Shown: piece by piece, positions 9,001 to 21,937 of the stretch
How positions within the stretch are numbered: position 1 is the first letter of the stretch
Layout of the letters: every line of letters begins with the position of its first letter
NCBI GenBank assembly: GCA_000149265.1
Contig: CH002693.1
Coordinates: forward strand, 49,928 to 113,927
Direction of reading: 5' to 3'
DNA: 64,000 bases
Source of the DNA: Ciona savignyi
Taxonomy: Eukaryota > Chordata > Ascidiacea > Phlebobranchia > Cionidae
Made by a program: the position numbers and the translations under genes
Notes under the pieces: generated by a model
Told to the model about the DNA's origin: nothing
The model's database searches: none
Seen by the model: the letters and a program-made list of their open reading frames with translations, nothing else

Positions 9001-12000
9001 GATAGAGCATTCATGTTTTAAGAGTTATCACATATGCAATCGTAAGTTTGTATTACTTTTTAGAACATATATACCCTTTAAAAAGCATGTGTGGTTTATT
9101 CCCATAATCAAGAAGGAAACTTACAAATATTCCGCACCAGATTCCACATGCAATGTATGCGAATACGTCGTAATAAAAATCGGAGACAGCAAACGCCAAC
9201 ACATAACTCCAAGTTATGATAGATAACGTCCCGAGTAATATTTGGATTATCTGAAATATAATACGTTTAGAGTTTAATTAAGTCTTAACTAGTGTTATGC
9301 AAATATATAAGAACTGTATAGTAAAACTCGTAATTGGGTGAATCAAAGAGTAAAGACAACCCGTACAGGACCACTAAACTATAGAGCGTGAGTCACGAGA
9401 TAAGGATAGGATAGGATATTCATGTTTATCCTCATGAATGGGAAAACCAAGGGGGTTATCACACGGGCAATCGTCACATCACCTCGCGGCCATCGTCGGG
9501 TTACCGGAACTTTTAAAGTATGTTGTATACGATAGACACGTTCCTTCAATTCAGTAGAACCCATTAATCCGCTGGGTTCAGGAAATGTTTGTAAATGCAT
9601 ATTGCCCAAGGACACAATCGACTAGCTAGCGACCAGTTTCGCACCTGCAATCTTTCGATTGAAAGGCGACGTACTTAACCGCTAGACCAACCGGCCGGAA
9701 AATAACCGTACAAACAGTATACGTACAAACAATATTTAAACAGCCAATAATATTTGAACGAATATGTCTTTAGTAAAGAGTATATGTATTAAAAAGAAAT
9801 TGGTCATAATAAGAAAATGATCTACAAGCCAAATTAACTTCGAGATTTCTACCACGATTATTTTTCCAAATTTTATTTATTTTTATATTTCTTTTATGTA
9901 GGTCTCGCGGCCACTTCTAATGATACCGAAAGTTAATAATTGATTGGTTTTCAGACGTGTTTTAACGGATTTCGTTTTGCCGTTTTCCCGTTTTCCGAAT
10001 TATTATCAAAGGTCCTGCTTTGTGTTTTCATCATGGAAACAAAAAATTAACTAAACCAAAACGACCAAGAACTTAGTTCTTTCTATTTTCAAAGTTAAAA
10101 AAATATAAAAATATGACTGATTCGAAATGTTATTTCAGTCTTTGGTCAAGACAGTTAGCGGACCTTCGCCGAACCCAATAAATTTGGATTGAACTAAAAC
10201 TGTAAAAAACACCTTAAGCATAAAGACACGATCCATCAATACAAAGGTATATATTTGCTAGAAATTGTTTGCATTACCAACCGTAGAGTAAACTTTTTAT
10301 TACTTTGTAAATCAGATGCCACCGTTTTGACAGATAAATCTATCCGAAAAAAATAAGCATCGAATCCAGCTTATGCCGCCAGTAGTTAGATTTTATTTAA
10401 TCGCATTCCGTTAAACATATGGTACTTCAGATTTTGTTAATAGAGGCTTTAGCGCCCGACAGGTTTTAATGTTAGTTTATGAAGATACTGTTGTGCGGTG
10501 ACATTCATTTGATGCTATACACAATATCGTTTGACCCCGCTTCGGCACGCTAAGATGCTTTCTGTTTAATGGCTGTAGTTCTAATCTAATGCCGATGATA
10601 TAAAATGACTCAGCTGCGAAAGGTGCAACCAGAAAGGTTTGTCTTTTTTTTTATATGACGGATGTTATAAATAACAATCAAAGAAGTAACTTTATGCAAA
10701 CACAATACGTCTAGTTTTTAGTCTTAATCACTCCACCCGTGTATTCTGGGTCAGTGATAGTGTCAATATGCATTCTTCGTTGGCACAAGCAAATCCCAGC
10801 TGATATAACACAGTTGTTAACACTATCTTTATGACAACAACAGTTGTAAAGGCCCCACATTGCAAGAAGTGATGACACATTCAAATACTGCCTTGCGTTG
10901 CAACTTGCAAGGACAATTGGGTTTCATAACACGTATCTTCAATCATTTAAAGAGCACAAACAGTTTTGACATCGAAAAATACTTGCTCTGCAATACTATT
11001 TAAACAAACTGGCAAATTTGATACATGTGCACTCTTTTAACAGATAAAATGAGACGCAGGGGACATTAAAATTAAGATTAGGACATTATAGTTATTTTAA
11101 AATTTGGAATTGGATTTAGGTTTGTTTTAGTGTGCAGCTTCCCCCTATCTCCTCTTTGTGTCCGAGGTGTAGTTGTTTCAAAACGTATGAGGTACAACAA
11201 ATAAGCTTTGTATGTTTACTTTAAAACTTAATCGTTTAAAAGTAAAATGTATTTAAAGAAAATAATTTTGGGCGATATTATTTTTGTAATAACCATAATA
11301 TCTAAAGGAAATGAAAAGATATACTACAGTGGTTTTTATGTGTGAGTTATTTGCGTTTGCAATGCAAATTAACGCTCTTGTTTAGTTGTGCTCTAGTTTC
11401 TGTCGTACTAGCGCTACATTCTATAAATGCATAGTACGACTACGAACTCGCTTAATAGATATTGTCGCTGAGTTAAGAAAGAGAAATCGTTTCTCCAGGG
11501 AAAACACTAAAAGGAGAGAAAGAGAGAAGGATAGACTATAATCACTAAACTGTTCAAAGTAAAATTCGAAGCCTGTCTTAAACACTAATCTCAACCCCAG
11601 AACTAACCCTAACCTCAAACCCATGTTTAAAAGTATCTCTAATGCCATAAACTTTGTTTTAGTGTGCAGTTTTTCTACCTCCCTATTTTCCTTTATGTTA
11701 TTTTTCCCCTATCTCTACAGTGGTTAAATAACGAGGTTGTTCGAAAGCTCTCGAGTCTCTTAAAGTAATCCCTTCATTGGGAGTAACTTAATGATGTACA
11801 CATTTTGAATGCTTTAAACTCGAAACAGCGTTTAATAAGCTTTAAACTAAGTTTATCAGTGATAAATAAAACTGGCAAGATCAAATTGATTTTACAATAT
11901 TGGTCAGTAAAACACTATTCCACACAAGGGTTTAAACAAATTATTAATGCATTTCAAACACAAATAAAAATAAAAGCATTATACAAGATGATCTGGCGAG

Positions 12001-12421
12001 GGGCAAATTATAACCTTCGTTGGCCTGTCTCGTTATTTGCCTCTAGGGTATGACGCAAGATAAAGTCGTAGTCAGTTTGCATTACTGAAAGTTTTAGACC
12101 AAGTAATCCACGCCCACTTACCAAAGTTCGAGTGGTGACACGAGACTATAAAGAAATAAAGTATGAGTAGTATGACCCATTTAAAATAGAGGGCAACATA
12201 ACAATCACACACTGTTTCTGGCATATGCATAGCTATCACATTGTAAGATTGTGCACTGTTACTTGGTAGTAAATACCACGTCAATACAAATATGCGGGCA
12301 AAGCAATGCTTACCCCAAGTATACGGAAGGCTTTTGAGTAAGCCATATTTCCGGGGCTCCTAACAGCAGGATTTGACATAACCACAGGCGTAGAACCTAT
12401 AACATTAGTCATGGTTGTCAT
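6021..12421 (-). CDS. MS4A-family four-span membrane protein, complete (8 exons, 338 aa)
   Basis: Exons (minus): 12421-12314, 9250-9125, 8520-8464, 8086-7817, 7641-7516, 6901-6859, 6459-6365, 6212-6021. All have GT-AG borders. Joins are phase 0 except the phase 1 join between exons 6 and 7. Residues 37-58 (IIQILLGTLSIITW...) carry the MS4A hallmark of TM1. TM2 covers ~62-88 across exons 2/3, TM3 ~99-125 and TM4 ~196-220. The TM3-TM4 loop (~126-190) would be extracellular and is extremely rich in Tyr and Ser, with four Cys. The C-terminal tail is Pro/Thr/Ser-rich and ends near a PPSY motif (318-321), a likely WW-domain ligand. MS4A proteins (CD20-like) act as signalling or chemosensory membrane adaptors; the function here is inferred only from family. 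The ATG is the first Met after an acceptor 6 nt upstream. Introns 1-3 hold SINEs and MITEs. Confidence 0.9.
8310..8417 (+). mobile_element. SINE-2 copy
   Basis: SINE-2 is a short (~105 bp) element derived from a Ser/Leu-type tRNA. It has A box tggccgaatggttaacg, a spacer atacatataccgac...acaaaaaacggt, B box catgggttcgaaacttg, and a tail ctcggtaaaaa. This copy lies in an MS4A-like intron and is nearly complete. It is not a tRNA gene: there is no foldable acceptor stem and the tail is poly-A. Confidence 0.75.
9402..9699 (-). mobile_element. SINE-1, full length
   Basis: Tail ggataggatagg at the left, core ccaaggacacaatcgac, head ending ccggccgga at the right. It lies in intron 1 of the MS4A-like gene. 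Confidence 0.85.
9878..10075. repeat. Unclassified repeat X, copy 1
   Basis: The block attgattggttttcagacgtgttttaacg, then gttttgccgttttcccg, ttatcaaaggtcctgc and ttttcatcatggaaac recurs at 47455-47585 and, more degraded, at 18955-19120. It ends in an aactaaacc-type tail. No coding capacity; possibly a 3' fragment of a larger retroposon or another SINE. Confidence 0.55.
11055..11165. mobile_element. Fragment of the GGAGGGAAA MITE
   Basis: Only the right part is present: gacattatag...ttttagtgtgcagcttccccctatctcctc. It is the weakest copy of the family described at 28875. Confidence 0.5.
11505..11715. mobile_element. GGAGGGAAA MITE, near complete
   Basis: Left arm ctaaaaggagagaaagagag, centre aacactaatctcaaccccag with ctaaccctaacctc, right arm ttttagtgtgcagtttttctacctccc. 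The arms are inverted copies of each other. Confidence 0.65.
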
Positions 12422-12758
12422 AATCTTCTGCAAATCGTTAAGTAGATTATTGATCGCCTATACATACTTCAATAAACACTACGGCGCAACCTCTGTTTAA
12501 ATATGAGATAACACGCATATGTGACGAACATATACACATGTACAAACTCATTAACTGCCGTTACATGTCATTCATATTAACTAACTACGTTTTATCTTGC
12601 TATCCCTGCCACTGGTTTTTGCTACAATACTAAAAGAGAGAGAGAGGCTATCGCCCTTGCTCCTATCCTCTTTTTTCTCTAGCATGAAGGCAACACGACT
12701 TATAAACTCCCATTTCCTATATTGTGGTGTAATTGTAAGTTGGTCAACATAGCAATCA

Positions 12759-13060
12759 TAGGATAGGATAGGATAGGATATTCATGTTTATCCCCGTGAA
12801 TGGGAAAACCCCAGGGGTTATCACACGGGCAATCGTCAGATCACCTCGCGCCCATCGTCGGGTTACCGGAGCTATTGCAGTGTGTTGTATGTGATAGACA
12901 GTTCCTTTAATTTGGTAGAACCCATTAATCCGCTGGGTTCAGGCAATGTCCGTAAAGTGCCTTGCCCAAGGACACAACCGACTAGCTAGCGACCAGTTTC
13001 GCACCTGCAACCTTTCGATTGAAAGGCGACGCACTTAACCGCTAGACCATCGGGCCGGAC
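12759..13060 (-). mobile_element. SINE-1, full length, young-looking
   Basis: It carries a five-fold ggata tail and an almost unmutated head, core and body, so it is among the least diverged copies in the window. It lies ~340 bp upstream of the MS4A-like ATG. Confidence 0.85.
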
Positions 13061-13495
13061 AACGTTTTGCCTCCAGTGAGGATCATATCCGCATGTATGG
13101 TGCAATACTTCGTTCATTACTTCCAAACATATATCATACATATATAGGTACAGTTTTGTACACTCTAAAACGAGTAATGATATGAAAAATTTAATAACCA
13201 CTCTTGCATGACGTTTGTACGTGCATCAACTCTCTACATATCCGGCCGTCGTGAGTTCAACAATCTCACACCAATTGATAGTATCGGGGGACTAACAACA
13301 TGAAATTGTTTTATCAAACAGCACTGGGAAAGTACTAAACAGAAAACTCTTTCAATTAGAATCGAAATTCGAGCTGTGACTGTCGTGATTAACATGTAAA
13401 ACCTGCTAAAACGCAATACTCGGAAGATCACCGGGAACGAAATGTGTGAAGTTCTTAGTTTTAGATTGTTTTTTTATATACTTACAAATGTACAA

Positions 13496-13603
13496 ATAGG
13501 ATAGGATATTTAAATTGGGAAAACCGAGGAGGTAAAACACGGGCAATCGACAGATCATCTCGCGCCCACCGTGGGATTAACGGAGCTATTGCAATGTGTT
13601 GTT
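13496..13603 (-). mobile_element. SINE-1 3' fragment
   Basis: Tail and distal body only (gggaaaaccgaggaggt...ctattgcaatgtgttgtt); the core and head are absent. Confidence 0.7.
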
Positions 13604-14368
13604 AACGTACTAACCGGTCGCAAATATAATCTTATATAAACACACAATGCAACAAGCCCAAATTTGTTAAACTTGGCCCACGTCGATATGAAATTGATTT
13701 ATAAAGCCCAGGTTTGGACACACGTCGCAACCGAAACTAAAATTCATTCAAAATTATTTTATCAAATTTAAAAAGAAGAATTATATCAAAATTTTCATTG
13801 GAAAAAAGTGTGGTAAAGCGATTACAGTTGCACTTTTTATGTTGGATTTAGTTTCTAATCGGCAACCCTTCAGCTGAAATGTGACCCACTAACCTACCTA
13901 CCAAACTGTTCGCTCGGAAAATGAATTTATTTCGGCAACTCACTCGATTTGTTTCACGATCGCCTCCCTAAAAACGTTGGGTTAATTGTGTATTAGCATC
14001 AAAAGCTACAGAGAAGAGAATTTGCCTTAGAATTAGATCAGAGGGGGGAAAAAGGCCAAATAGATAAGAGCCTATTTATTCTGGGCAATGCATTTAATAC
14101 AAGTTGATTAAAATCATCGTTTCTCTTAAGAGAGCTCACGCTCAAAACCGAGTTCGTTAAGAAGAGACCAACGGTGTGCTGACTCGCGAGCGTCTGTGTA
14201 AATGCGACCTACGAGTTTTCATCGATGCAATTCAAATTAAACAATACATTTTTATTTTATATTGTTAATTTCTTGATTTTGCTATTCATTTTGCAATACA
14301 GGGTTTCATATTGCTAATTTTAGTTCAGACTGGTCTTTTATCAAATATTGCGTCTGTTGTTTGACAAG

Positions 14369-14572
14369 GAGGATAAGATATTTATGTTTATCCCCGTGAA
14401 TGGGAAAACCAAGGGAATTATCACACGGGTAATCGTCAGATCACCTCGCGCCCATCGTCGGGTTACCGGAGCTATTGCAGTGTGCTGCGTATTTGAGACA
14501 TTCCTTCAACTTGGTAAAACTCATTAATGCGCTGGGTTCAGGCAATTTCCGTTAAGTGCCTTGCCCAAGGAT
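14369..14572 (-). mobile_element. SINE-1, 5'-truncated
   Basis: Tail, body and part of the core (gtgccttgcccaagga). The tRNA-like head is missing, as expected for incomplete reverse transcription. Confidence 0.75.
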
Positions 14573-16408
14573 TTTACCCACTATTGTAGCAATTTCGCCA
14601 TCATGTATTATATTATTTTCTTTTGGGATGCATTATACAGATTTGTTTTACTGTTTTAACATATAGCCTGTAATCCGGCTTAGGAAACTTCTGTTTCCTG
14701 ACTAATACTTTTCTCACGAACCACGTGTTGTGCCGCCTTTTTTTTGTACACGTATCCGCTTGTTCTGAAACGTGGTGTTAATGAATTAGTCTAAAAATGT
14801 GGTCTAACGAAACGACACCCTAAAATACCGTTCTAATGGTATGGCAGTCTAAGATTCGACTAAATAAACCAGGGCATAAGAACAACTTCTAACGGTACGG
14901 CAGTCTATCATATTCAACCAATGAAAGTCTTAAGACTTTTGTGTAACGAACCAACAAGCAAAATTGAACTATTTGAACTGTTTGTACTTTACTGTGTCAG
15001 CTTATAACCTAAATAAACAAGAATAAAAGCCCCTTCCGTGAGTTGTCGGATTGCGAGAGTCAAAAATAACTGAATACGGTCAGCCAGAGAATCGTCTGAC
15101 CAGACCAAGTGTCAAGCAACAGGCACAATTAACAAACATATTTTGGCGACACGCCACACTATCTAGCGACTAGTGTTGAACCTGAAACCGTTTTGGTTAA
15201 ACGGCGCCACACTACGCCACCAGACCAACTGGTAGAACAAATACTGTTTTGGCCGTTTTTTTTCGTCAAATGCTTAACCGATGGGTGTTGATTTAATGGG
15301 AATTGTAGGGGGATACAAGAAAATGGGAAAAGTAATATAATTAAAATTAGCCAGTGTACCTTGAGAATGTCACTAAAATATAAATTATACGACACAATTT
15401 GACTAAGTATTTTTCAAGTTACTTAGTCTACATGCCTTTAACTTATTAACATTTTTTAATGAATACTTATATAGTAACTTTGACCTCCCTCCGTATTTCT
15501 CATTAGTTTTTAGAAATCATCGTGTTTGGTTCCGTTTTATTGCCAACGCAATTTTAAAAATGGGTCCTTTCTAATCCAAAGTAAATGCATAATAAACTTT
15601 GCTACGCCTTTTTCTTAGATTGTTTGTTTTTTTGCTCGTATATCGTGTGGCAAGTACTCCGGCAAGGTGTGGTTGAATTTGTAACTTCTAGAAAGGTCAC
15701 ACTTTGATTATATGCAGAAAAATATTTAGTTATAAAAAGGGCGAGACACAGGTCAACCATATAGGAAATTAATTAGATTCTTCGGCCCATATACAATGGA
15801 CGCATACTCAGCTCTCAGCGTGTGATCGGCTTAGTCTCATGATCGCATATAAATTAAGCAGTTCAAATGAGTTTCACTGGCACATGCGCTACAATACGTT
15901 TCCCTATGCAATTTCAATAATTTTTACAAGTGTTCAGGTCCCTTCCATATAAGTCGCCTTCCACAATATGTGTAAGCGTTATTTACACCTTATTAAAAAA
16001 TACTGCACATTTAGTTCATATTTTTTAACATCTGCTGGTAAAAGTTAAACATTTTTGATTTGTTGTTTTTCTGTCTAAAATTTATATTTAACAAAAATAG
16101 TCACCAAGTTTATTTTAATTACAACTTTAATTATATACAACTGTTCGTTGTTTCATCTATAAGTCCTATTAAACTTTAAATAAAATTCTTCTTTCTGATT
16201 TTGAAATATCAGCAATCAAATAAAATTGGAACTACATATGAGTTGGTATTTAACGGAAATAACATTGGATATTTTTTTCTTTTTAAAACTGGGGTTTAAA
16301 TCAGACAGGTTACTGATGGTTTGAATGGAGTTGCGGTTATATGCATATACTGAATGGCTGAACGGAGATTTTAAACCATTTTTTAACTGCGTATCTATGT
16401 GTAGAGGA

Positions 16409-16573
16409 TTTAATAGGTTCTACTAAATTGAAGGAACGTGTGAAGCATACACATCACACTGTAATGTCTCTGGTAACCCGACGGTGGGCGCGAGGTAATG
16501 TGATGATTGCCTGTGTGGTAACCCCCTTGATTTTCCCATTCGCGGGGATAAACAATAATATCCTGTTCTATCA
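16409..16573 (+). mobile_element. SINE-1, 5'-truncated
   Basis: Body and tail only, starting at ggttctactaaattgaagg and ending aatatcctgttctatc. Confidence 0.7.
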
Positions 16574-16803
16574 TCATATAATGTGTTAAACGTTTCTAAT
16601 CCAGACCGTCACAGTTATAGATAAAACCCCTTTTAATTTTTGAATTGGTGCATTTAACACGAGTTGATGGTCTTAGACCGAAACCCTACGTGCAATGTGG
16701 AAATTAATCAACTTTGATAGTATCCCTACTAGGTGGATGCGGGCAGACACGAGTATCTTCACAGCATGCAAGCCACGTTTTCGGGGGTTTTAATTCCATT
16801 ATG

Positions 16804-17091
16804 TCCGGCCCCGTGGTCTAACGGTTAAGTGCGTCGCCTTTCAATCGAAAGGTTGAAGGTGCGGAACTGGTCGTTATCTAGTCGGTTGTGTCCTTGGGCA
16901 AGGCACTTTACGGACATTGCCTGAACCCAGCGGGTCAATGGGTTCTACTAAATTGAAGGAACGTGTCTATCATATACAACACACTGAAATAGCTCCGGTA
17001 ACCCAACGTCGAGCTCGAGCCAATCTGATGATCTCTGTGTGAACCCCCTTGATTTTCCCATTCACGGGGATAAACATGAATATTCTATCCT
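16804..17091 (+). mobile_element. SINE-1, full length
   Basis: It has all parts from tccggccccgtggtctaacgg to the tail gaatattctatcctag. It ends about 420 bp upstream of the PEF start codon. Confidence 0.85.
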
Positions 17092-17508
17092 AGTATCTAA
17101 CCTAGTTCAGAGAGGGCATATAATTAAATACATGTTTTGGTGTTTATGTTGTCAGCAGAGTTCGAACAATTTTGGATGCACATTTCGGAGTAAACTGCAG
17201 GCGTCAGAGACAGAAACCGAATACCTTTCCTGTTTTGTTTTGCAGCGCTGCATAAATGCCTAACGTCAACATACTGCACAGCATAGACTCGTGTTGTTTT
17301 TGTTGTTTACCTTACAGAAAAGGGATACAGGTTTTACGTTATGCTCGTACGATACATGTAGTCTAGCTAATAGTTTTGCGCTTTTTAGGTTTTATTTGAG
17401 ACCTTTTTGTAATTTAAATCTTAAAATTTAAGTTTGTTACTTTACAGGTGCAATACATAGTCCCTCGAGATAACAGACAAAGTCAAGGGAAAAAGTTTAT
17501 TTTTTAAC

Positions 17509-20133
17509 ATGGCTGATCAACGGGTAAGTATATAAAATAGACCATTCTTAGCATTTCCAGCATATTTTACTTAAGTTTAAAATAAATAGTTTAGCTCCTT
17601 GGTGACATATAAATTAAAATAAATTTGTGCAGGAATATATGTCTCGGCCATTGATTGGTAATGATAGTGAATTGCTGATGAGCGTTTCAAGTTAAAAAAG
17701 TATTGAGTACAATAATATAAAATCTGATTTATGTATAGGTATATGTGAATGTCTTACATGCAGTCCAACGGTGTGCTTCAATAAAATTAGTCTAAAAATC
17801 TAAACATTTCAATTTCATCACTAATACTGTTACAGAGAGCACATCTTTTGGCTCAATTTCAACTTTATGATACGAATAAAAATGGTTGTTTAACCGTTGA
17901 TGAGCTAAGAGCATCTCTACACAATGGGAGCTATGTCAGGCCGTTTAGTTATGGAGCATGTAGAATGATGATGGGTAAGACGTTATGTTTTTTACTTGTT
18001 TAATTTAGGTTCAATTAGTTTTCCATTATATATGGACATATGATACGTGTTGGTTTGTATTGTATAAATATAAACATCCGGGTGTAATAGTTGAATATAG
18101 CACATNNNNNNNNNNNNNNNNNNNNNNNNNNNNNNNNNNNNNNNNNNNNNNNNNNNNNNNNNNNNNNNNNNNNNNNNNNNNNNNNNNNNNNNNNNNNNNN
18201 NNNNNTCTATAGCAGTATTCTACGTAGTTTGAATGTGTCGAGTTTTATTTAATTTTATTACGCCTTTGTCAATACGTTAATACGTTATAAAACTTATCCC
18301 GGTAAAAATGCTGTCTCATGTAGCTTCCAGCATACTGCGTTAAAACGCCTAATAACAGATTAAAACTAGCTGAAATAAAACGTTTTTTTTAGGTTCCAAG
18401 AGGTTGCGTATACACTACGTAGTAAGACAAGGATAAGCAGGTGGAGGCTACCGAACTGGTTTTAACTTTTACTTTTTCAGACATGTATGACTGGGACAGG
18501 AATGGTAACCTGAAATTCGAAGAATATTTCAATTTGAGAGGTTACCTTGATGCATGGTTTGGGCATTTCAATAAACACGATACCAATAGGTCTGGCTATC
18601 TCCAGGCTTCAGAATTCAATGCCGCACTTTCAGAATTGGGTAAAAAAAAATTTTTCTATAAAGGTGTAATAAAATATTTTGATATCCTACCCACTTATGA
18701 GAGTAGATAAGTCAAACTCTTCACTTTGTGAACGAAAGTTTAAACATAGGATATTCATGTTTATCCCCGGGAATATGAAAACGCAAGGAGCGTTAAAACA
18801 CGGGTTATCAGATCACCTCGCGCCCACCGTCTGATTAGCGGAGCTATTGTAATGTGTTGTGTATCATTTACACGTTCCTTTAATTTCCCTTGCCCAATAA
18901 ACCGCCAGGCTTATTTATTTTGGGAATATAGTCTTGTACTTTCTTTTACTTAGGTTTGGCGGCCGCGTCGCTATATTTATTAAATTATATCATTTTTTAA
19001 TGACGTGTTTTAACGATTGTTAGTTTTGCCGTCTTTTCCTGTTCCTAATTTGATTCGTTTGCCATTTTTTTAATTCTGGGGCAAAAAATGAATAAACTAA
19101 AATAAACTAAAAGTAGTTTTAGATGCAGTTAGAATAAGGCGTGCGGGTCAGAAGAAATTTTAAATAAGGTGTTATACCAGCTTTCGGTGTTAAGCTCGTA
19201 ATGAGATTTTTTACAATATTACGTTGTATTACTCTAAGTCATAATAACCTACGATTATTATGTTCAAAAGTAATTTAAGACATTAAATTGGGTTTTGGAT
19301 GCTCTTTTCACAAATATTTTTCACAGAAATCCAAGTGTTCTTACGTCCAACTTTACAGTTTTCCATGTACTCATGGCTTCGTCACTTCGTCATCTTTACT
19401 TTACATTTTTTATGACATTATTTTCAATTCCCCTCTGCAGGATACAATCTGTCAAGCACTTTTTATAATATTCTGATGAAAAAACTTGGCACAAACAACA
19501 CCGTAGCGTTTGATTCATTTCTGTACAGTTGCATAGTTATACAGGTATAAGCGTTAACCTAATTGTTAAATTGTTGTTTTTCATGCAAAAAGTGCAATAT
19601 ATGTTAAACCTTGCTCGTTGGTTTTGTTATAATAAATGAATTTATGCCATGGTTAAAAAGAACGTTCCTAAAAATAATTTCAATTGTTTCTAAAATAGAC
19701 ACGGGAGGGTTATTATACAGGCAACCGTCATAATAACTCACCTTTGCGTTATCAGAAGGAGTTTATTGTTGAAACTCGGTTAAAGCAATTTTTACCGGAC
19801 TAAAATTCGAATCCATATTGGTCTTGTTCTAAGGCCGTTATTTATATTTTTGTATTTTCGTTTTGTTTTATTGGTTTCTCATGTGTTTGCTAAAGAAAAC
19901 AAATTAGCGATTATAGTATGTGTTTTGCTACAGAACCCTAATTAGCGAATTCTGCATCTTTTAGCTCCACCGTCCACAAATGGGCACGTTACCATGCACA
20001 AGAAATAATTTTGCTTTATTTACAGTCGCTGACAAATATGTTCCGGAGATACGACCCGAACGGAGACGGTATCATGGAGATATCCTACGTCGACTACATG
20101 AAAGGATTGATGTCCATACGATCCGATCAATAG
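17509..20133 (+). CDS. Penta-EF-hand calcium-binding protein, ALG-2/peflin group (5 exons, 174 aa)
   Basis: Exons: 17509-17523, 17836-17974, 18481-18639, 19441-19544, 20026-20133. All are GT-AG, with joins in phases 0, 1, 1 and 0. EF1 loop (17-28) is DTNKNGCLTVDE, EF2 (55-66) DWDRNGNLKFEE and EF3 (85-96) DTNRSGYLQASE; all three look able to bind Ca2+. EF4 is degenerate. EF5 (DPNGDGIMEISY) lacks the final acidic residue, as in ALG-2, where it serves dimerisation. The phrases CRMMMDMYD, CIVIQSLTNMFRRYD and ISYVDYMKGLMS place it with ALG-2/PDCD6 and peflin, cytosolic Ca2+-dependent adaptors in ESCRT and ER-to-Golgi traffic. The Gly/Pro-rich N-terminal region common in the family is missing: only about 12 residues precede EF1. 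An acceptor at 17446 leaves a 62-nt leader. One assembly gap lies in intron 2. Confidence 0.9.
18106..18205. other. Assembly gap
   Basis: 100 N, inside intron 2 of the PEF gene. The exon phases on either side agree, so no coding exon need be missing. Confidence 0.99.
18745..18905 (-). mobile_element. SINE-1 remnant in PEF intron 3
   Basis: The tail part (atattcatgtttatccccg) and body are mutated, and the core is reduced to cccttgccca. It runs directly into repeat X. Confidence 0.65.
18955..19120. repeat. Unclassified repeat X, degraded copy
   Basis: Shares ggcggccgcg, gacgtgttttaacgattgt, ttttgccgtc and an aaactaaaataaactaaa tail with 9878-10075. Confidence 0.45.
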
Positions 20134-20166
20134 TGCCCATTACAATTTAACCCGTGATATATATTA

Positions 20167-20195
20167 AATAAAATATAAGAAAATGTCACAATAAA
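20167..20195 (+). terminator. Poly(A) signals of the PEF gene
   Basis: Two AATAAA hexamers, at 20167 and 20190, 34 and 57 bp after the stop codon. Confidence 0.7.
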
Positions 20196-21189
20196 AGAAG
20201 TGTGCCGTGTATATTATTCACCAAAATGGCTTAACATATTAGAACAATCAAGTACACATATAGATTATTCACGAAATGTACCAAATTGCCCAAACAATTT
20301 AGTATACGGCTATTATTAACTATTATTGTATTAAAGTACCCAAATAAAGGAATTATTTCGATAATGTTTAAATTTGTATACTTACAAATAACGTGTGTTG
20401 TTTACCAAAAAATAAGTCTAAAACAATAAGTACAATAAAATTTGCAGTAAAATTGTTGTCTTTAATAAAAACCTGTTATTTAGTCCATTTTTAATCCATT
20501 AGCTTTGAAGTATTGACAAATGTGCTGGAAAAAATAAATAAAAGATAGTTAAGCTGAAAACTTTTGCTAAAGTCTTAAACTAAATACTCGCTTTATCTTT
20601 CATATAAAACACAGAACACGCCTTATTACTATTAAACACAGATCTGTAAAAATGCGCTCTAACACAATATATTAATAGGAGTTTTTGACTCTATTTATAT
20701 CTCGGCAGTTTTTGGAAAATCAAAGCAAGTGGCGAGATTAGAGCACTCGTTATGGCGGTTATCTTGTATTGTATACAGTACTGAATGTGTCTGTGCATTT
20801 AAACAAATGTATTATGGGTAATAGAATAAGAACACTGAGAGCGCTATATTTAACTACAGCAATACACCCATGCATGCAAGCTTTAAAACTATAACCCCGA
20901 ATAAAACAACGTTATAGCTAACAAGGGGTTTTAACCTCTGGATACTCGCCTTATGTGTATGAAATTAAACACAAAACATCCTGTTGTTGGGTGAGATCGC
21001 ATACGTTGAGACCAACAAGGTAATCAGCGGTTCCCTGGTCAAATCACGTTTCACGTTTTATTCGTGTGAATAGGAAACACGGGGACGTTAATATAAATGG
21101 ACAATCCTTAGATCAATTCGTGCCTATATGGACAGTTGTCAGATTAACTCGTGCCCACCCTTAGGTACACACTATATTCCATTGTGTTA

Positions 21190-21482
21190 AGGATAGGATA
21201 GGATATTCATCTTTATCCCCGTGAATGGGAAAACCAAGGGGGCTAACACACGGGCATTGTTAGATAACCTCGCGCCCACCGTCGGGTTACCGGAGCTATT
21301 GCAGTGTGTTGTATATGATAGACACATTCCTTAAATTTGGTAGACCCATTAAAGTGGGGTTCAGGCAATGTCCGTAAAGTGCCTTGCCCAAGGACACAAC
21401 CGACTAGCTAGCGACCAGTTTCGCACCTACAACGTTTCCATTGAAAGGCGACGCACTTAACCGTTAGACCAACGGGCCGGAC
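21190..21482 (-). mobile_element. SINE-1, full length
   Basis: Tail aaggataggatagg, intact core and head ending acgggccggac, with few mutations. Confidence 0.85.
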
Positions 21483-21937
21483 AAATATGATTGAGGAGTT
21501 TATATAGGTTTAAATTAACCCAGTATTTCCCTTGCTTGGTTCGATATGCACAACCGACTGAGTTATAACCTCGGTTCGATGCGGCCGGAAGCCTTGTCAC
21601 TTATTTGCTGCCTGGGTTGTCGGCTAAAATATGTCTCTATTGTGTTTATATTTAAAGTAATACTTAAATACACATTAAGGGATATATAATACATACAGAT
21701 TTTATTTAACCAAAAAATAAACCTAAATTAGTTAATTACAATTGAGAATATATATATCTTCAAGAATTTTATGCCGTTAAAGTCCTATTGCTTTAGATAA
21801 TATGTTCTGTAACAGCCAAATCATACATATACATTAATTTTAAATAATTTAAATTTATTTACCTTTCTACTACCGCTAGACGGCGTTTAGAGCAAATTGT
21901 CGAACAACTGTACATTACAAACGCGACTTGTTTGGTT

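Larger units (their letters stand above)
10080..12310. other. MS4A-like intron 1, mostly unique sequence with MITE pieces
   Basis: Apart from the two GGAGGGAAA-type MITE pieces listed separately, no exon or repeat was recognised in this part of the intron. It is the longest intron of the gene (about 3.06 kb, 9251-12313). Confidence 0.45.
13066..17440. other. Intergenic stretch between the divergent MS4A-like and PEF genes
   Basis: It holds the SINE-1 pieces listed separately and otherwise AT-rich unique DNA. A short duplicated phrase, 'aacggtacggcagtcta' with the variant aatggtatggcagtcta, lies at about 14836 and 14893. The regulatory sequences of both neighbouring genes must lie in or near this region, but no specific site can be defended. 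Confidence 0.4.

Noticed and set aside
20478-20527. Possible terminal exon on the minus strand (HICQYFKANGLKMD-stop)
   Set aside because: It has a good acceptor and a nearby ATTAAA, but only 14 codons and one Cys. No upstream exon in a matching phase could be found.
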